Positions 11,522-23,500 of a stretch of DNA of 64,000 nucleotides are shown piece after piece; the first letter of the stretch is position 1, and each line of letters begins with the position of its first letter. Source of the DNA: Anaspis maculata. Lineage: Eukaryota; Arthropoda; Insecta; Coleoptera; Scraptiidae. A program made the position numbers and the translations under genes. The stretch covers positions 17,632,892 through 17,696,891 of the forward strand of contig OX421964.1 of assembly GCA_949128115.1 (NCBI GenBank), written 5' to 3'. The notes below the pieces were generated by a model that did not search any database, was not told where the DNA came from, and saw only the letters and a program-made list of their open reading frames with translations.

Positions 11522-12000
11522 TAGTCTAGGCGGTACACAGAAAAAAACGGCATTTCTATATACAAGTCTGAAATTTGGTACACAGGTTCTCTTGACACAA
11601 AGGAACATTTTGGTCCACAGTTCCTCGCTCTACGACGCGTATTTTCCAAAATATTGAATTTTCCAAAAAAAATAGGACTGCATTTGTGAAAAACTGAAAT
11701 GCTTGTAACAAACCTTTTCAAAATGGTTTTCTTTCACAAATTGTGTTCACGAAGCATCATTAAGTGATACAAAGTAGTTAAGGTTACTATCTTGTCCTCT
11801 TATTTGCGGTTTTCAAAGATGGCGGTCGAAAATTTTGATTTTTTTTTCTGATTATAAATATGGCATGTGAGGTGTCTTTTCCGACTAATTCAGGGACTCT
11901 GATTCAGATAAAATAGGTATCGATACTCTAAGGAGCATCTAGCACCCAATTCCTCTAATCCCCTAGAAAAGCAGACTAAACGAAGATCCAGTAAAGTGAT
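11522..12000. repeat. Academ-like element, left terminal inverted repeat
   Basis: About 479 bases that match 25656-26146 inverted, with scattered substitutions and small indels. Shared words include AACATTTTGGT/ACCAAAATGTT and GTTACTATCTTGTCC against a diverged partner. It contains no gene. Confidence 0.85.
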
Positions 12001-13951
12001 TTCCATATAACACGTATTACCTAATGATGGTCTCTTCTATTATATGAATTTCACCAGTTTACTAAATTGAGTAAAATCACAGCATAATACGGTGTGAATA
12101 GGTTTAATTTAAAAAAAGGCTGTCACATCCGCGTCACATACTAAAAGAACGCCAAACTCCCAACGGCTACCTCAAAAACGAAATATCAACATTTTGTAAC
12201 TATTAACATGGAAAAACAAATGGAACTCAATGAAAACCTGGTCTTCTTCTTGGTCCAGGTTCAACTCTCAGTTGCTTTGGAACTAAAACAGAGATTATTG
12301 CGTGATTTGTCATTCGATTCGATCATTAGAGAGTGGAGAGTGCGTGATATGTACCTTGTGCTGGAGCATTCTCCGCGACATTTCTTGCAAGCTGGAGTGC
12401 AAAGTATGCTCTACTTTCTGCAACTGCATCTCTGAGTCTCGCATTGTGAAGCGCAACCGCATCTGTCGAGCTCCCTGCATGCTTCCCAGATGGGCAACAA
12501 AGTAGACCAGAGTGGCTCCCATCTACCGTCGTCAAGAATCCACCCCCAATTCTTCGGCGACGGCAAGGATGGTTATAACAAGTCACATTGGCCCCAGATG
12601 TGACCTGCCTGGTAGGCAGCCCTTTTGGTGTGCTCCAAAAGCGCACCTTGAGTGGGTGGTATAGTGGTGAGTGCTTTGTCACCAGTACAGAAAAGTACTC
12701 GCCTCGCTTCGTCTACGCCTTCAAGGTTTTCATCTCCCCCGTACAGTCTAATGACGAAATGCTCCAATGAATTCATTGAATCAGAGTTCGCCTCCAAAAG
12801 GTTTACAGGGAAGGGCTGTCCGAGAGCTTGGAAGGCTGTTGTGAGTTTATCCTGCCACGCCGACCAAGCAGAGCGCTTTCCACGTGTTGAGAAGAATGAC
12901 ACCGAATCACAGCCACCGAAGGCGTGAAATCCCTTCAGTGCTTCAGCTTTCTCTTGTCCTATACTAGTTCCTGGGCGATTGTATGAGCAGGAATATAGCG
13001 CCGTTTCAACCCAGCACCAAAAATAAACCAGAGTTCTCGTAGGCCAAGCTCTGACAACCTATGGAAAAATGATATTTTCTAGCACCAGAACATCCGTGTC
13101 GGTAGAGGAAACGAGGACCGAGGAGGCTCCACCTTGCTCCACCATGTCTCTCACGTGGAGAATTATTCGGCCATCGGCCTCTTTCATGGTGGAGCAGCTG
13201 ACATTGTGCATGCCTGTTTCAATATCACCTTGTGAAGAAACAAGTATATCTTCGACGTTGGTGACGAAGTGGTGAACGCCAGTGATTTGATTTTTGAGGT
13301 TTTGGGCAAGAAATCGGAATAGTTCTCTTTTATTTGCAGCATTTTTCAAATAATTCTCCCAATTTTTAGGACGTGTACCTATGAAGATATCGAATTGAAA
13401 ATTCGTTGTAAGTTTTGAAAACGTAGGTGAATATGACACTCACCTTTAGTTGGAAGGTTCTCTTGCCGCACTCCATCTCCTCGTACATCTCTGGCCTTTT
13501 TCATGCTTGTAGGTAAATAAAGATCCCACACCACATCGATGCGTTTCGCTTGATATTTACTGGCTGTTTTCATGAGATAAGGCTTCAGCTGGCTATCACA
13601 ATACGCATACATGTTTCTCACATTTTGACTGGGCTTGATAAAGTGAACCATAGCAGCACCATCTACTACAATGCCATCACAAAAATTCGGAGGAAAAGAA
13701 TCTGACGCTCCTTTCTCAAGCAAAGGCAACAAATGAGCCTTGAGGCCTGGACGAAGAGCTCCGTTCAGTGATAAAGATGGAGGGCACATCTGATTTTCAT
13801 GACGGAAGAACTCCTTCAAATCAAGATTCCGAGCAGTACCTACTGATGATGAACATTCTAGAAAAGAGATTCACATCCGCTTTAAGAGCTGAAACTTTCC
13901 CAGGAGCTTTAGTATCGGCAGTAAGCTCGAATAATTTTGTAGAAACTTTTA

Positions 13952-15278
13952 GCCCAGGCTTTTTAGCATTCAACATGAAACAAATTAATCCACGTGCAAT
14001 CTTCACGATATCGTACCCACTTAACCCTACTTAACAACATACTAAAAGTCCCCAACTTTCCTCCGTGTGCGTCATAATTTTTGAAGCGGGGGGAGGGGGG
14101 GTCAAAATTTTCATAAAAAAAATTCTAGGACAAGAATAATCTAGTCATTGACTTCAAATTTATTATATTTGGATACAGTGGGTTATAAGTGAAACTTATT
14201 GACAAACTAGATGTCTATGGTCCCCGTGAGGGGAGCTCGGGAGGGGGGCGATTGGTGACCCATGCAAGAAATTTGGTTTTCAATAATATTGAGACAATAC
14301 TGGCATGTTGGGTATCGTTTCCCACTAAATCTGACCTTGCTAATCCGATTATGACATTTAAATTCTGTTTGAAAAATCTTTTGAGCAATTTTTGGCAGAA
14401 AAACGTGATTTTGGGACCAAAATAAAGCCGGTTTTTCAATTTAGGTTATTTTTGCGTTTGATGCATTAATCATTTGGATTTAAGATTAGGTGAATTATAT
14501 GGACTTCTCTGCATAAGAGTATTATATCATAAACGCGACGTAAGTGGTTACAAGGTGAGAAAAATAATTTATTGAAAAAAATGTCGGAGTCCTAAATGTC
14601 ACTCAAAAATATCTCCGCGCAGTTGAAAAAAAAGTACTGTAGCTGTGACATGGCTTTGATTCCATCTTTCAAGGTTTCTTCTTGTAGCCAAAACAATTCT
14701 CTAGCTTCCGAAAAAAGAACACTCTACATTGAAATAATAATAATATAACAACAGCAACTTTCCCGCGGGTATAGCCACATTTTTCAGTTTCAAGCTGGCT
14801 TACACTGAACATCAAACCAACTCGATTTTATAGTATTCAAGAAATGATAATTATGTCGAATGCCTGATGTAAGTGCGTGAAATAGTTGCAGTTATCGATC
14901 CTATTCGAAATTTTGAACATTGATGTATTCAACGTGAAAATATCGTAAATTAAAAATTCACAATTTTCAAGAGCAAATTATCATTTTTTTCAAATCAAAA
15001 ATGCTCACGATCTTTCCAAAACAGAGCTTCAACATTGTATTTACATATTAATAATGTATTGGAAGTCTAGCACAGCACAGGAAGATTTTTATAGCCATGC
15101 TCTGCCAAAAATATCAAATTATTATTATTATAATCTCAAGTTCACTAGTAGTCAAAAAAACATCGCATCTAGTTTACCATCCGTACTCTTAGCTTATTTT
15201 GTCCAATATATTAGTTTCGTTAAAACTCGTCTGTTGATTCCCAAACAATAAATCGATAGTTACCTCGAATACCTACCG
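13952..15278. repeat. Left part of the GCCCAGGC element, duplicated at 62683-64000
   Basis: About 1.33 kb aligns base for base with 62683-64000, with scattered substitutions and a few indels. Frames such as 14189-14425 occur in both copies but hold no recognisable domain. Confidence 0.85.
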
Positions 15279-15624
15279 ATAGTACCTATACCCATCTAAA
15301 ACAATAGCTTAGTTATCTAGCACCTAAAGGGACTAAATACATAAGTTTATAAAAATAACAGATCGTCCTTAGGGTCATACTCAACAAGGTGGGGTAGACT
15401 CTCACATGTTGTGCATCTACAGAACTTACTTACACATCAGCGAACAAGACAAGGAAGATCGCCTGCATCTATATTTTAGACCGCAGTTCTTCTTGCAGTC
15501 GCAAGACACTATCTTCAAAAGAGTCTCCGGAGCTGGAGGAAGATGCGTCTTGACGGGGACCAACTACACGTGGGTGCTCGCGCGTAGGGTTACCATCTTC
15601 AAACCACACGAAAAGGCGTACATG

Positions 15625-15815
15625 ACAACTTGACGCGGGACAACTTGACGCCAGGAATTTAAAAGCGGCTGACTTGACGCCAAGACAACTTGACGCCAGG
15701 ACAACTTGACGCGGGACAACTTGACGCCGGGACAACTTGACGCCAGACAACTTGACGCCAGGAATTTTAAAGTAGCCGATAGCCGACTTAGCGTCGGGAC
15801 AACTTATCACCAGTA
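15625..15815. repeat. Tandem ACAACTTGACGCC array, left
   Basis: About eight units of roughly 16 bases, consensus ACAACTTGACGCCAGG with CGGG variants and GGAATTTTAAA spacers. The inverse array lies at 18283-18440, and a head-to-head pair at about 16803-16920. Confidence 0.85.
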
Positions 15816-18282
15816 GGAACTATAGGATCCCGAGCATCACATAAAGGCTCAAAGGTGCTTATTACTGAAGTTACGAAAGCAAGGGGGTAACGCAAGGGGG
15901 CCCGATAGACCTTCGAATACCAAACAAAGGCACAAGAGTGCTTACTAAATGTAAATGGAAAAAATGCAAGAGAGCTCAGCAGGGGTTCAAACACCATTCA
16001 TTATTGAAGACACAATGGGGTCCAGTGGGGCTATGAACAACACATGAAAGCAAAAGGGAGCTTTTTTGGCATATGAGGACACAAGCGGACCAAGTAGGGC
16101 TTTAAATACCAGACGACAACACAAGTGTGCTTTCGATTGCTTGAAAGCTCCCTAAGAGACGGAAAATTGCAAGGGGGCTCATCAGCACTTCAAAAGACAT
16201 TGAAGGCACAAGGGGGCTAAATAGTGCTTTGGTGTTTACTAAAGCTTCGAGAGCGACGGAAAAATGTAAAGGGACTCAGCAGGGCTTCAGTCGATATTGA
16301 AGAAACAAGGGGGCCAGTAAGGCTTCAAGAATCAAAGAAGGCACAAGGAGGCTTACTGAAATTCTGGAGGGGCGAAAAATCATGGGGGACTTAAGACAAG
16401 AGCGTCCAATTGGGCTCTGAATAAGGGTGCATACAACGCCATATGGAGACATAACGGGTAGATACTACGATTCCGAAAGCAACATACTCAAGGGGGCTCA
16501 TCAGGGCTCAAAACGACATATAAAGGTACACGAAAGGATCCACTGGAATTTCGAGTTAACACAGCAAGACAAAATGGGAGCTACTTGAGCTCCAAAACAT
16601 AGCAAGACATAAGGGGGCTTCTCAGAACTTCGGACACCTCAAATTAATACAAGAGGGTTCATCGGGGCTCCGATTGACAAGAAAGAACTCAAGAACTACA
16701 AAATCTGAGGAGATAGATTGTGGCTCGATAGAGTTCCAAAAGCAACATGAAGACACAATAAGGGGGTTAGTGAAGGCTTGAAGCGACACATCAAATTGTT
16801 CATGCGTCAGGTTGTCCTGGCGTCAAGTTGTCCCGCGTCAGGATGGCCGGCGTCAAGCTGTCCTGCTTCGACCAACTTGACGCCGGGACAACTTGATGCC
16901 GGACAATTTGCGCCAGGAATTTTGTAAGAACAGAGTAAGGAAACATTCGGAAAAATGACAAAACGGGACTCATCGGTAGTCGAAACGACTCATAAAGACA
17001 CAAGGGGGTTCACTGGTGCTCCGAATTAGTCAGCAGAACACAAATGAGAGCCTCTAGATCTTCAAAACACAAGAAGACATGAGCGGGCTCGCTTAGACTT
17101 TCGAAAACCTTAAGAAAACATCAAAGGGTTCATTGGGGGCTCGAAACGACACAAAAAGGCACAATGGGGGCCAGTAAGGCTCCAAAGTGAGGAAGATACA
17201 AAGGAGCTCGATTGTGTTCCGAAACTGCCAGGAAAATACAGAGGGGTCATCGGGGCACAATACGGTACCTGAAGACAGAAGGGGGGCTCCGATTGACACA
17301 GCAAGACATCATGGGTTGCTGGAACTCCAAAACATGAGGGAAGTGAGCATAAGGGGACTCGCGTTCTCCGAAAACCACAGAAAACATGAGGGGGCTCATC
17401 GTTAAAATGACACATAAAGACACAAAAAGGCCTATTGAAGCTCCGATTGACAAAGCAAGGCATAATGGGGGCGCCCGGGAGGGCGCCATATAGGACTAGA
17501 GACATAAGAAGATACCTACAAGGGGGTTCATCAGGGCCTCACACAACACCACATGAAGGCACGAGGGGGATTATCAGGTTTCAAAACGACAAATACAGAC
17601 AAAGGGGGTCCGTTGCGTTTCCGACAAACGTAGCAAGACACAACAAGGGCCGCTCTAGGATTCCACGACATGAAAAGATAAAATGAAGCTTATTGCGGGG
17701 CTGGAAGCGTCACCATAGACACATGCCCAGATTGACCCAGCAAGAAAGAATTGGGGCTTGCAGGGTTCCAAAGCACAAGAAGATACAAAGGGGCTCGATA
17801 GAATTTAGAGCTTCACATGGAAACACAAGAAGGTCATCGAGGGGGTTATAAGAGTTCTTAAAAACACTAATAATAATAATAATAATAATAATATTGTTTT
17901 CTTCTTCTCGACCTTGCATTCGGCCATAGGAGTTTTGACACTTTTATTTCAACTTTTCGTTACAAACAGTTTTCATTATTCACAATCATAATAATTCCTA
18001 CAACACCATTATTCCAACGTTTTTAGCGGTGTTTGGCCCAGAAAAGTTTTTTCCGCCGGCTGGAATCGAACCTCGGCCTGAGAGGAAGCGTTGAAATATG
18101 GGTTGTGAGCGCGTTGGTTTAAGCTTCTGAGCCACCCAGCCGACTCTTAAAAACACTATGGAAAAACAAAGTGGCTCCAGTAAAGTTCCGAAAAGAACAC
18201 GAAGACACAAGAAGGGGAAAACACAAGGGGGACAAAAAGACACAAACTGGCCAACGAGAGTCCCAAAATTATAATAACTCCT
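15816..18282. repeat. Degenerate tandem repeat region (CACAAGGGGGCTC) with central inverted pair
   Basis: The region is built of diverged units of very roughly 50-90 bases around ACACAAGGGGGCTCATCAGGG. At about 16803-16920, GCGTCAAGTTGTCC units meet ACAACTTGACGCC units head to head, so two foldback-like segments abut there. An AATAATAAT microsatellite lies near 17868-17893. Many frames of 60-130 codons occur on both strands, but these follow the repeat and are not genes. Confidence 0.7.
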
Positions 18283-18440
18283 AGCGTCAAGTTGTTCTGG
18301 CGTCAAGTTGTCCCGCGTCAAGTTGTCCTGGCGTCAAGTTGTCCCACGTCAAGTTGTCCTGGCGTCAAGTTGTCCCGCGGCAAGTTGTCCCGCGTCAAGT
18401 TGGCCGGCGTCAAGTCGGCGGCGTCAAGTTGTCCTGCTTC
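18283..18440. repeat. Tandem GGCGTCAAGTTGTCC array, right (inverted)
   Basis: About ten units of roughly 15 bases in the reverse orientation of the left array at 15625-15815. Together they give long repetitive inverted ends, as known for Foldback (FB) elements of insects. The last unit runs into GTCCTGCTTCGAC, a sequence also found at the end of the central array near 16856. Confidence 0.85.
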
Positions 18441-18675
18441 GACGAAAAGAGTACAGTGTGAGCGAAGCGAGCGAAATAGCGCCGCAGGCGAAAATTGTTC
18501 GGGAAAAGGGGCGTGATTAGTTAGTTTTGAATAGGGTTGCATTTTGACCGGTCAAATAAGATTTGGTCAATTCTCGGTCAAATCGGTCAAATAATAAAAA
18601 AATACATAAAAACAGGTGTTAGTATCATTCAACATCATTTATTGAAATTAGACAACACTTTGAATATTTCGTTAA

Positions 18676-18800
18676 GTACGTGCCGTATGATCGAAAACTT
18701 TCCTCCTCTAGGCAGGCTGTAGCTTGGCCAAAATCAGCCTTATTTGTCTGCCAATGACCACAGCCTGTCTAGAGGAGGAAAGTTTTTGATCATACGGTAC
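18676..18800. repeat. Hairpin inside hAT element B
   Basis: The arm CTTTCCTCCTCTAGGCAGG near 18699 is matched by CCTGTCTAGAGGAGGAAAG near 18764. The arms are about 40 bases and surround a short loop. It is either a small MITE or part of the element. Confidence 0.75.
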
Positions 18801-18804
18801 TATA

Positions 18805-19388
18805 CAGGGTGCTTCGGGAATGATAGCGAAAAATTTAACTGTGGGTAGATCTTGTCAAAATATGACGAAAACCTATGAACCATTTTGCAAAGTTCGGTCT
18901 AATGACGAAGATATAGCTCTCTGAAGTTCACTTTTTTCGGATTTCAAAAATTTTTAGCTCAAGAACGTTCCGACAAATTAAGCTTTAATTCAGCATAAGC
19001 TGGCTTGTCATAATTATCTATCAACCTGCCAAATTTCAAAAGAATCCAATCAGTGGCGTGGAAGTTATGAGGGGTCACCTTAAGTCAACTTTTCTTCGAA
19101 TGCTTCTAAATTATTGACCCTCATAACTCCTGAACCACTGGTTGGATTGTTTCCAAATTTGGCAAGTTGATAGATAATTACGACAAATCAGCTTTTGCTG
19201 AATTAAAGCTAACTTTGTCGAAACGTTCCTGAGTTACAAATTTTCGAAATCTGAAAAAAGTGAACTTTGGAGGGCTGTATCTTCGTCATTATAGGTCGAA
19301 CTTTGCATGATGGTATATAGGTTTTCGTCATATTTTGACGAGATCTACCCACAGTTGAATTTTTTGCTATCATCCCTGAAACACCCTG
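18805..19388. mobile_element. CAGGGTG foldback inside hAT element B, TA target site
   Basis: CAGGGTGCTTCGGGAATGAT at the left faces ATCATCCCTGAAACACCCTG at the right. The arms are about 290 bases with TA on both sides (18803-18804 and 19389-19390). It is noncoding and is the innermost insertion of a five-level nest. Confidence 0.8.
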
Positions 19389-20446
19389 TATTTTACTCGA
19401 TTTTTTATTTTATTCCAAAATAAATAAATTTAAATAAAAATATATTTCAATTTTAATTTTTGATAATTATAGGTAGGTGCGCGAACACCTCAACTAACTC
19501 AGTTCAGGTACTCATACAAATATATGGTATATGACATAACATGTTCCAAAAATAAAACTAATATTTGGTGTTATTTTTAGACTTTATTAAATTAAAATTA
19601 CAAGAGATAAGACCGAAACGCAGCTTGTCTACTATACACTGATGAAGAGTTCAGGTCCATAGGACCATAGGTACTGATATATTTCACGGATTTGAATGAG
19701 CTAGTTCTCCGTTCGATATACTGACGTCTTAGTTTGGCAATTAACCCACGAACACCCCAAAAAGAATACTTCACGTGTTTGTTGTGTTAATACATAAGAT
19801 GTAATGACTTTTTAAATCGTGCCAAACAAGGCCCGGGGGCTCGTATTTGACCGGTCAATTGACCAGAGTATTTGACACGGTCAAATGACCGGTCAATTGA
19901 CGGCTCATTTGACCGGTCAATTGACATCGTGCAACCCTAGTTTTGAATACTATGAAGACTTGAGACGGATTCCCATTTAAAGATATTCCCAGAAAAATTC
20001 GGTGACACTCGTCAAATTCGAATTTTGGAAGGATTTACTGACCCTTCAAATTTGACAATAATTGATAATCAAAATCTTGCGATATACCCACATGAGATTC
20101 CACCGTTTCGCATGTATTGCATATTGTATAATATAATGTCGTCCCAATGTAGAACACAACGGAAAAGTGAAATATAAACAAAAATATAGCTGATAGAAAT
20201 TCGGAAATTCCTCATATTCTTGAATTTTGGCCGCATGCGTGATTGCGTGCGAACGTGACAATAGGTACAGGGAGCTCTGGTTAGTGGTACATTACTGACA
20301 GTACTGACACAGATATCAATATCACCAATATCGCACTGCACAGTGGTCACAGCACTGGACTGAGATTATTGGTCTTGATTGTGTCTTGAATCTACAGCAG
20401 TACGCATGTGCCCAAGAACGTACCTAATTTTTGGGGTCATTGATTA

Positions 20447-20571
20447 GGTGCTTTCTTTTTACAACCTGAACTAAGTTGTTCGTGGTATCTCACTTTCGCG
20501 CATGTGATTTCTCGCTGTTTCTCTCTCTAACTTAGATCAGATCAGTGAGTTTTGTGTAAAAGGAAAGCACC
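20447..20571. mobile_element. 125-base hairpin MITE (GGTGCTTTC ends)
   Basis: GGTGCTTTCTTTTTACA faces TGTAAAAGGAAAGCACC, with TA outside each end. It lies in the right half of hAT element A. Confidence 0.65.
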
Positions 20572-23500
20572 TATTATTTAATATTATATGGTCTATAGCA
20601 ATAGAAAAAAAAGTAGGAAGAATTCGTCCGGATGAATTAAAAAGAGTACATTTGGCTTCAAAATGGGAGAAGTGAGAGTACGCTACTCTTTTACCTCAAA
20701 AAGAGTACCTGTACTCTTTAAAGAGTACGGTTGGTAACCCTACTCGCGCGTAGCCCACCGTGTTGTTTGTTTACACCTAGAGTACCTTAGCTATTATTAT
20801 CTAGCGAAAACCAGAGGTTAATCCGAGGTCTAGGAGCCGCGATATTGCGTGAAATGACAGACACACAGACGAACGGACAGACGAATAAATGAAATAAAAT
20901 ATCTTTGTTGTTTGTCTATCCAGAGTACCTGAGCTATCATCTAGCAAAAACCAAGCGCAATCCGAAGTTTAGTAGCTGAGATATTGCCGGACACTGCAGA
21001 CGGCAATAACAAGAACAAACTATAAAAACATGATGCACAAAGAGGAAAATTGAGAAACTGTACCTAGTACCTACTCATACGAGTACTACCAGACCAGATT
21101 TAGTCAGTACGATGCTGTGCATATTGAACGTAGAATCACTTATTACAGATCAAAGTCTAGGTTAATAATGTTGAAGTGATTTTCCCCATATAATGCGTTT
21201 GACGTAGCTTCATAGAATCCTTATTGGAATTGCTGGACAATTCACAATGGAGCTAAAAGATACGTCATTTTGAAGCTAAAACTGTAGAGAGTCTACTGCA
21301 TATAATACTTAATACCAAGTGATATTAAGTGGTCGATGCAAAAGTAAAATGTTAACGGAGCATAAGAAAAAAAACACGAAACAAGTGTCATTATCAAGAA
21401 ATTAAGTCTGTTAGTGTCAAATTTTGAACAAAGGCTATCCCATATCATCCACATTGATTCATTATCTTTCATTCAAGACCAAGATAAGAGAAATCGATCG
21501 GGTGGTTGAGAACTAGGAGCATTTTTAATCGGGAAGTGCATTTTGAGGTGTCTTCATCTTTGCCTGTCAAAAAAACAATGACGCACACGGGGGAAAGTTG
21601 GGGACTTTCTGTATGTTATACAACAAAGTCTAGTGAACCCAAAACTGAAGAGATTGACCGTGTTTTAATTTGTTTCATGTTTTGCCGTTTTTTCGACTAA
21701 AAAGCCTGGGCTATTTGGGAATCGGCTCAAATACTGATTTCACTTTTTCCACAAGCCTCTCCTTGACAAAGCATAGATACTGCGATTTTCCCTTATCCTC
21801 CAATGAATACAAGTTTCTGACTGCGTCTGTGCAGGCTACTTTCCGAGAGTCGAGAGCAATTAGTTCAGCACTTTCAAGCTCGAAAGGATTTTGGAAGTGG
21901 ACAGAGCTCTCTTTAAGTACACCACAATTGTGAGCAAATTTTTGCTGAAAAGAAGAATATTGTTCATGATGGGTGCCCAGTACTTTTGTTGACTCTTCGT
22001 TGAATTCTTCAAGTAACCTGCTGACTTCTGGCCCTCCTATGGTCCAACGTCTCATGCTCGATACATCATCCATCAGCCCCATGGCTCCACCATTAGCCTT
22101 GACTCTGGTATTATTTTGCTCGTGAGCGTGGTCAATGCCCAAAGCAGAAAATGGTTTTCCTGTTTTGCGAACGACAAACAATCCTTCAAAGAAAAAAAAT
22201 AAGCTTGTAATTGGAGAATAATTCTGAAGCCTTGTGCAACTAAAAAGAAAAGTTACCTGACGTGAAGTTTTCATGCACGCTTGGTGCCACATGGGGTAAA
22301 CATTCCATGTCTTGAACATGAATCGTCAGCCAACGGGCATAATTTGGGTGATTAAAAACAAAAAACCACGGAAGCATCAGTTTCATTGTTTCCTTATACA
22401 CGTCAAAGTTTCCTTGACGAATGGAGTACAGAAAACGTAAGAAAATTACTTCCAGATTGAAAAGTGTCAACCATTATTTTGCTGTTGGTGAGCTTTCGGC
22501 TTTCTTAGATGACCAGTTTGCCAAAGAAATATTCTCATCTGGAACTTCATTTTCATAAGTCTCAACCAATAAAGAGTGAAGTGCAACGGCGGTTTGTTGA
22601 TGGATAGTTCTTGCCTTCACTATGTGACAAACCTGGAATATCAGTTAGCTACCACCAGAGAATACGATCTTTTGTACTACCTACCCTCATTATTCCTCCA
22701 GCGGATCCTTTTGTAGTGATTCCAGAGTTTGATACAACACTTGTCCACCCACTGCCATGAAGGAACTGACCTTGGAACTGACCTAAAATTTTCAGAAAAG
22801 CTTGCTCTATATGAAGAGGACCAAGCATCAGAATAATCTTGTTTTCCCCATATTCTTGAGGCTGACACCACTGAATTGTTTTGCTTAGGCAGTATAGAGG
22901 CTGGTCGCAGCAAAGTACAGGCACCTGATCTCCGTTCAGATGAGCGGTCAAATTCTTTACCAAATCCATTGTATGTTTTATCATCTCCGGATTTGTCGAT
23001 TTTTCATGGAAGAGCGGAAGTAGTGCATTTCTGGCAGGATCATAGTGTGTTTTATCTTTAGCCGCATGAAAGCCTGACCACGAGAGATTGAGCAGTTGAT
23101 CTTCTCGTGATTCAGTGAGATGCTCGTGAACATGAGCAAGCCAAGATGCCTCTTTTTCCCAGCATTTATCAAATACTCCTAAGGGAAAAAAATGGGTGGT
23201 GAGAGCAAGATGAGATATCTACATTTTAAGTGACGAATGGAAAGTGATAGATAGCTACTAATAAATCATCTTTCACCTTAGAAAAAAATTGAAATAAAGT
23301 CTCTCAACTAGAAAAAGAATCCAAAAATTATGTAAGCAAAAAAGAAATTAGTAACATCAATATAATAATATATAAACCTGTAGAAGCCATGAGTTGGCCG
23401 ATTTCTTCTGAACAACCAGGAGCGATGGGATGTTTAGTTGCTAAGATATACTCTGGCACTTGTGAAAAAAACTCTGGCATTTCAGGAACAAAACGAGATC

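Larger units (their letters stand above)
18532..19939. mobile_element. hAT-type element B, TSD GTTTTGAA
   Basis: The termini TAGGGTTGCA and TGCAACCCTA are flanked by perfect 8-base direct repeats GTTTTGAA (18524-18531 and 19940-19947). Both subterminal regions are rich in GGTCAAAT / ATTTGACC and TTGACCGGTCAA motifs, typical of transposase-binding sites. There is no transposase; two palindromes are inserted inside. It lies within hAT element A. Confidence 0.9.
15585..20742. mobile_element. hAT-type element A, TSD CTCGCGCG
   Basis: The termini are TAGGGTTACC and GGTAACCCTA, flanked by perfect 8-base direct repeats CTCGCGCG at 15577-15584 and 20743-20750. An 8-base duplication and TAGGG-type ends are typical of the hAT superfamily. 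No hAT transposase is recognised in the 5158 bases, so it is non-autonomous. The right subterminal region carries several AAAGAGTAC words (about 20638-20730). The interior holds LTR-like-free repeat arrays and a second hAT element. Confidence 0.85.
13952..21711. mobile_element. GCCCAGGC-ended element inserted in the Academ gene, TA target site
   Basis: The termini are GCCCAGGCTTTTTAG and the inverse CTAAAAAGCCTGGGC. TA flanks both (13950-13951 and 21712-21713). Inverted similarity continues about 130 bases inward (GTCCCCAACTTTCC near 14048, inverse near 21590). It splits an exon of the Academ transposase. The left 1.33 kb is nearly the same as 62683-64000. No intact transposase is visible; TA duplication suggests a Tc1/mariner-like or other TA-specific enzyme. 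Much of its length is later insertions. Confidence 0.8.

Noticed and set aside
15625..18440. CRISPR-like regular repeats
   Set aside because: Units are ~16 bases, spacer-free or degenerate, in both orientations, inside a eukaryotic hAT element; no cas genes.
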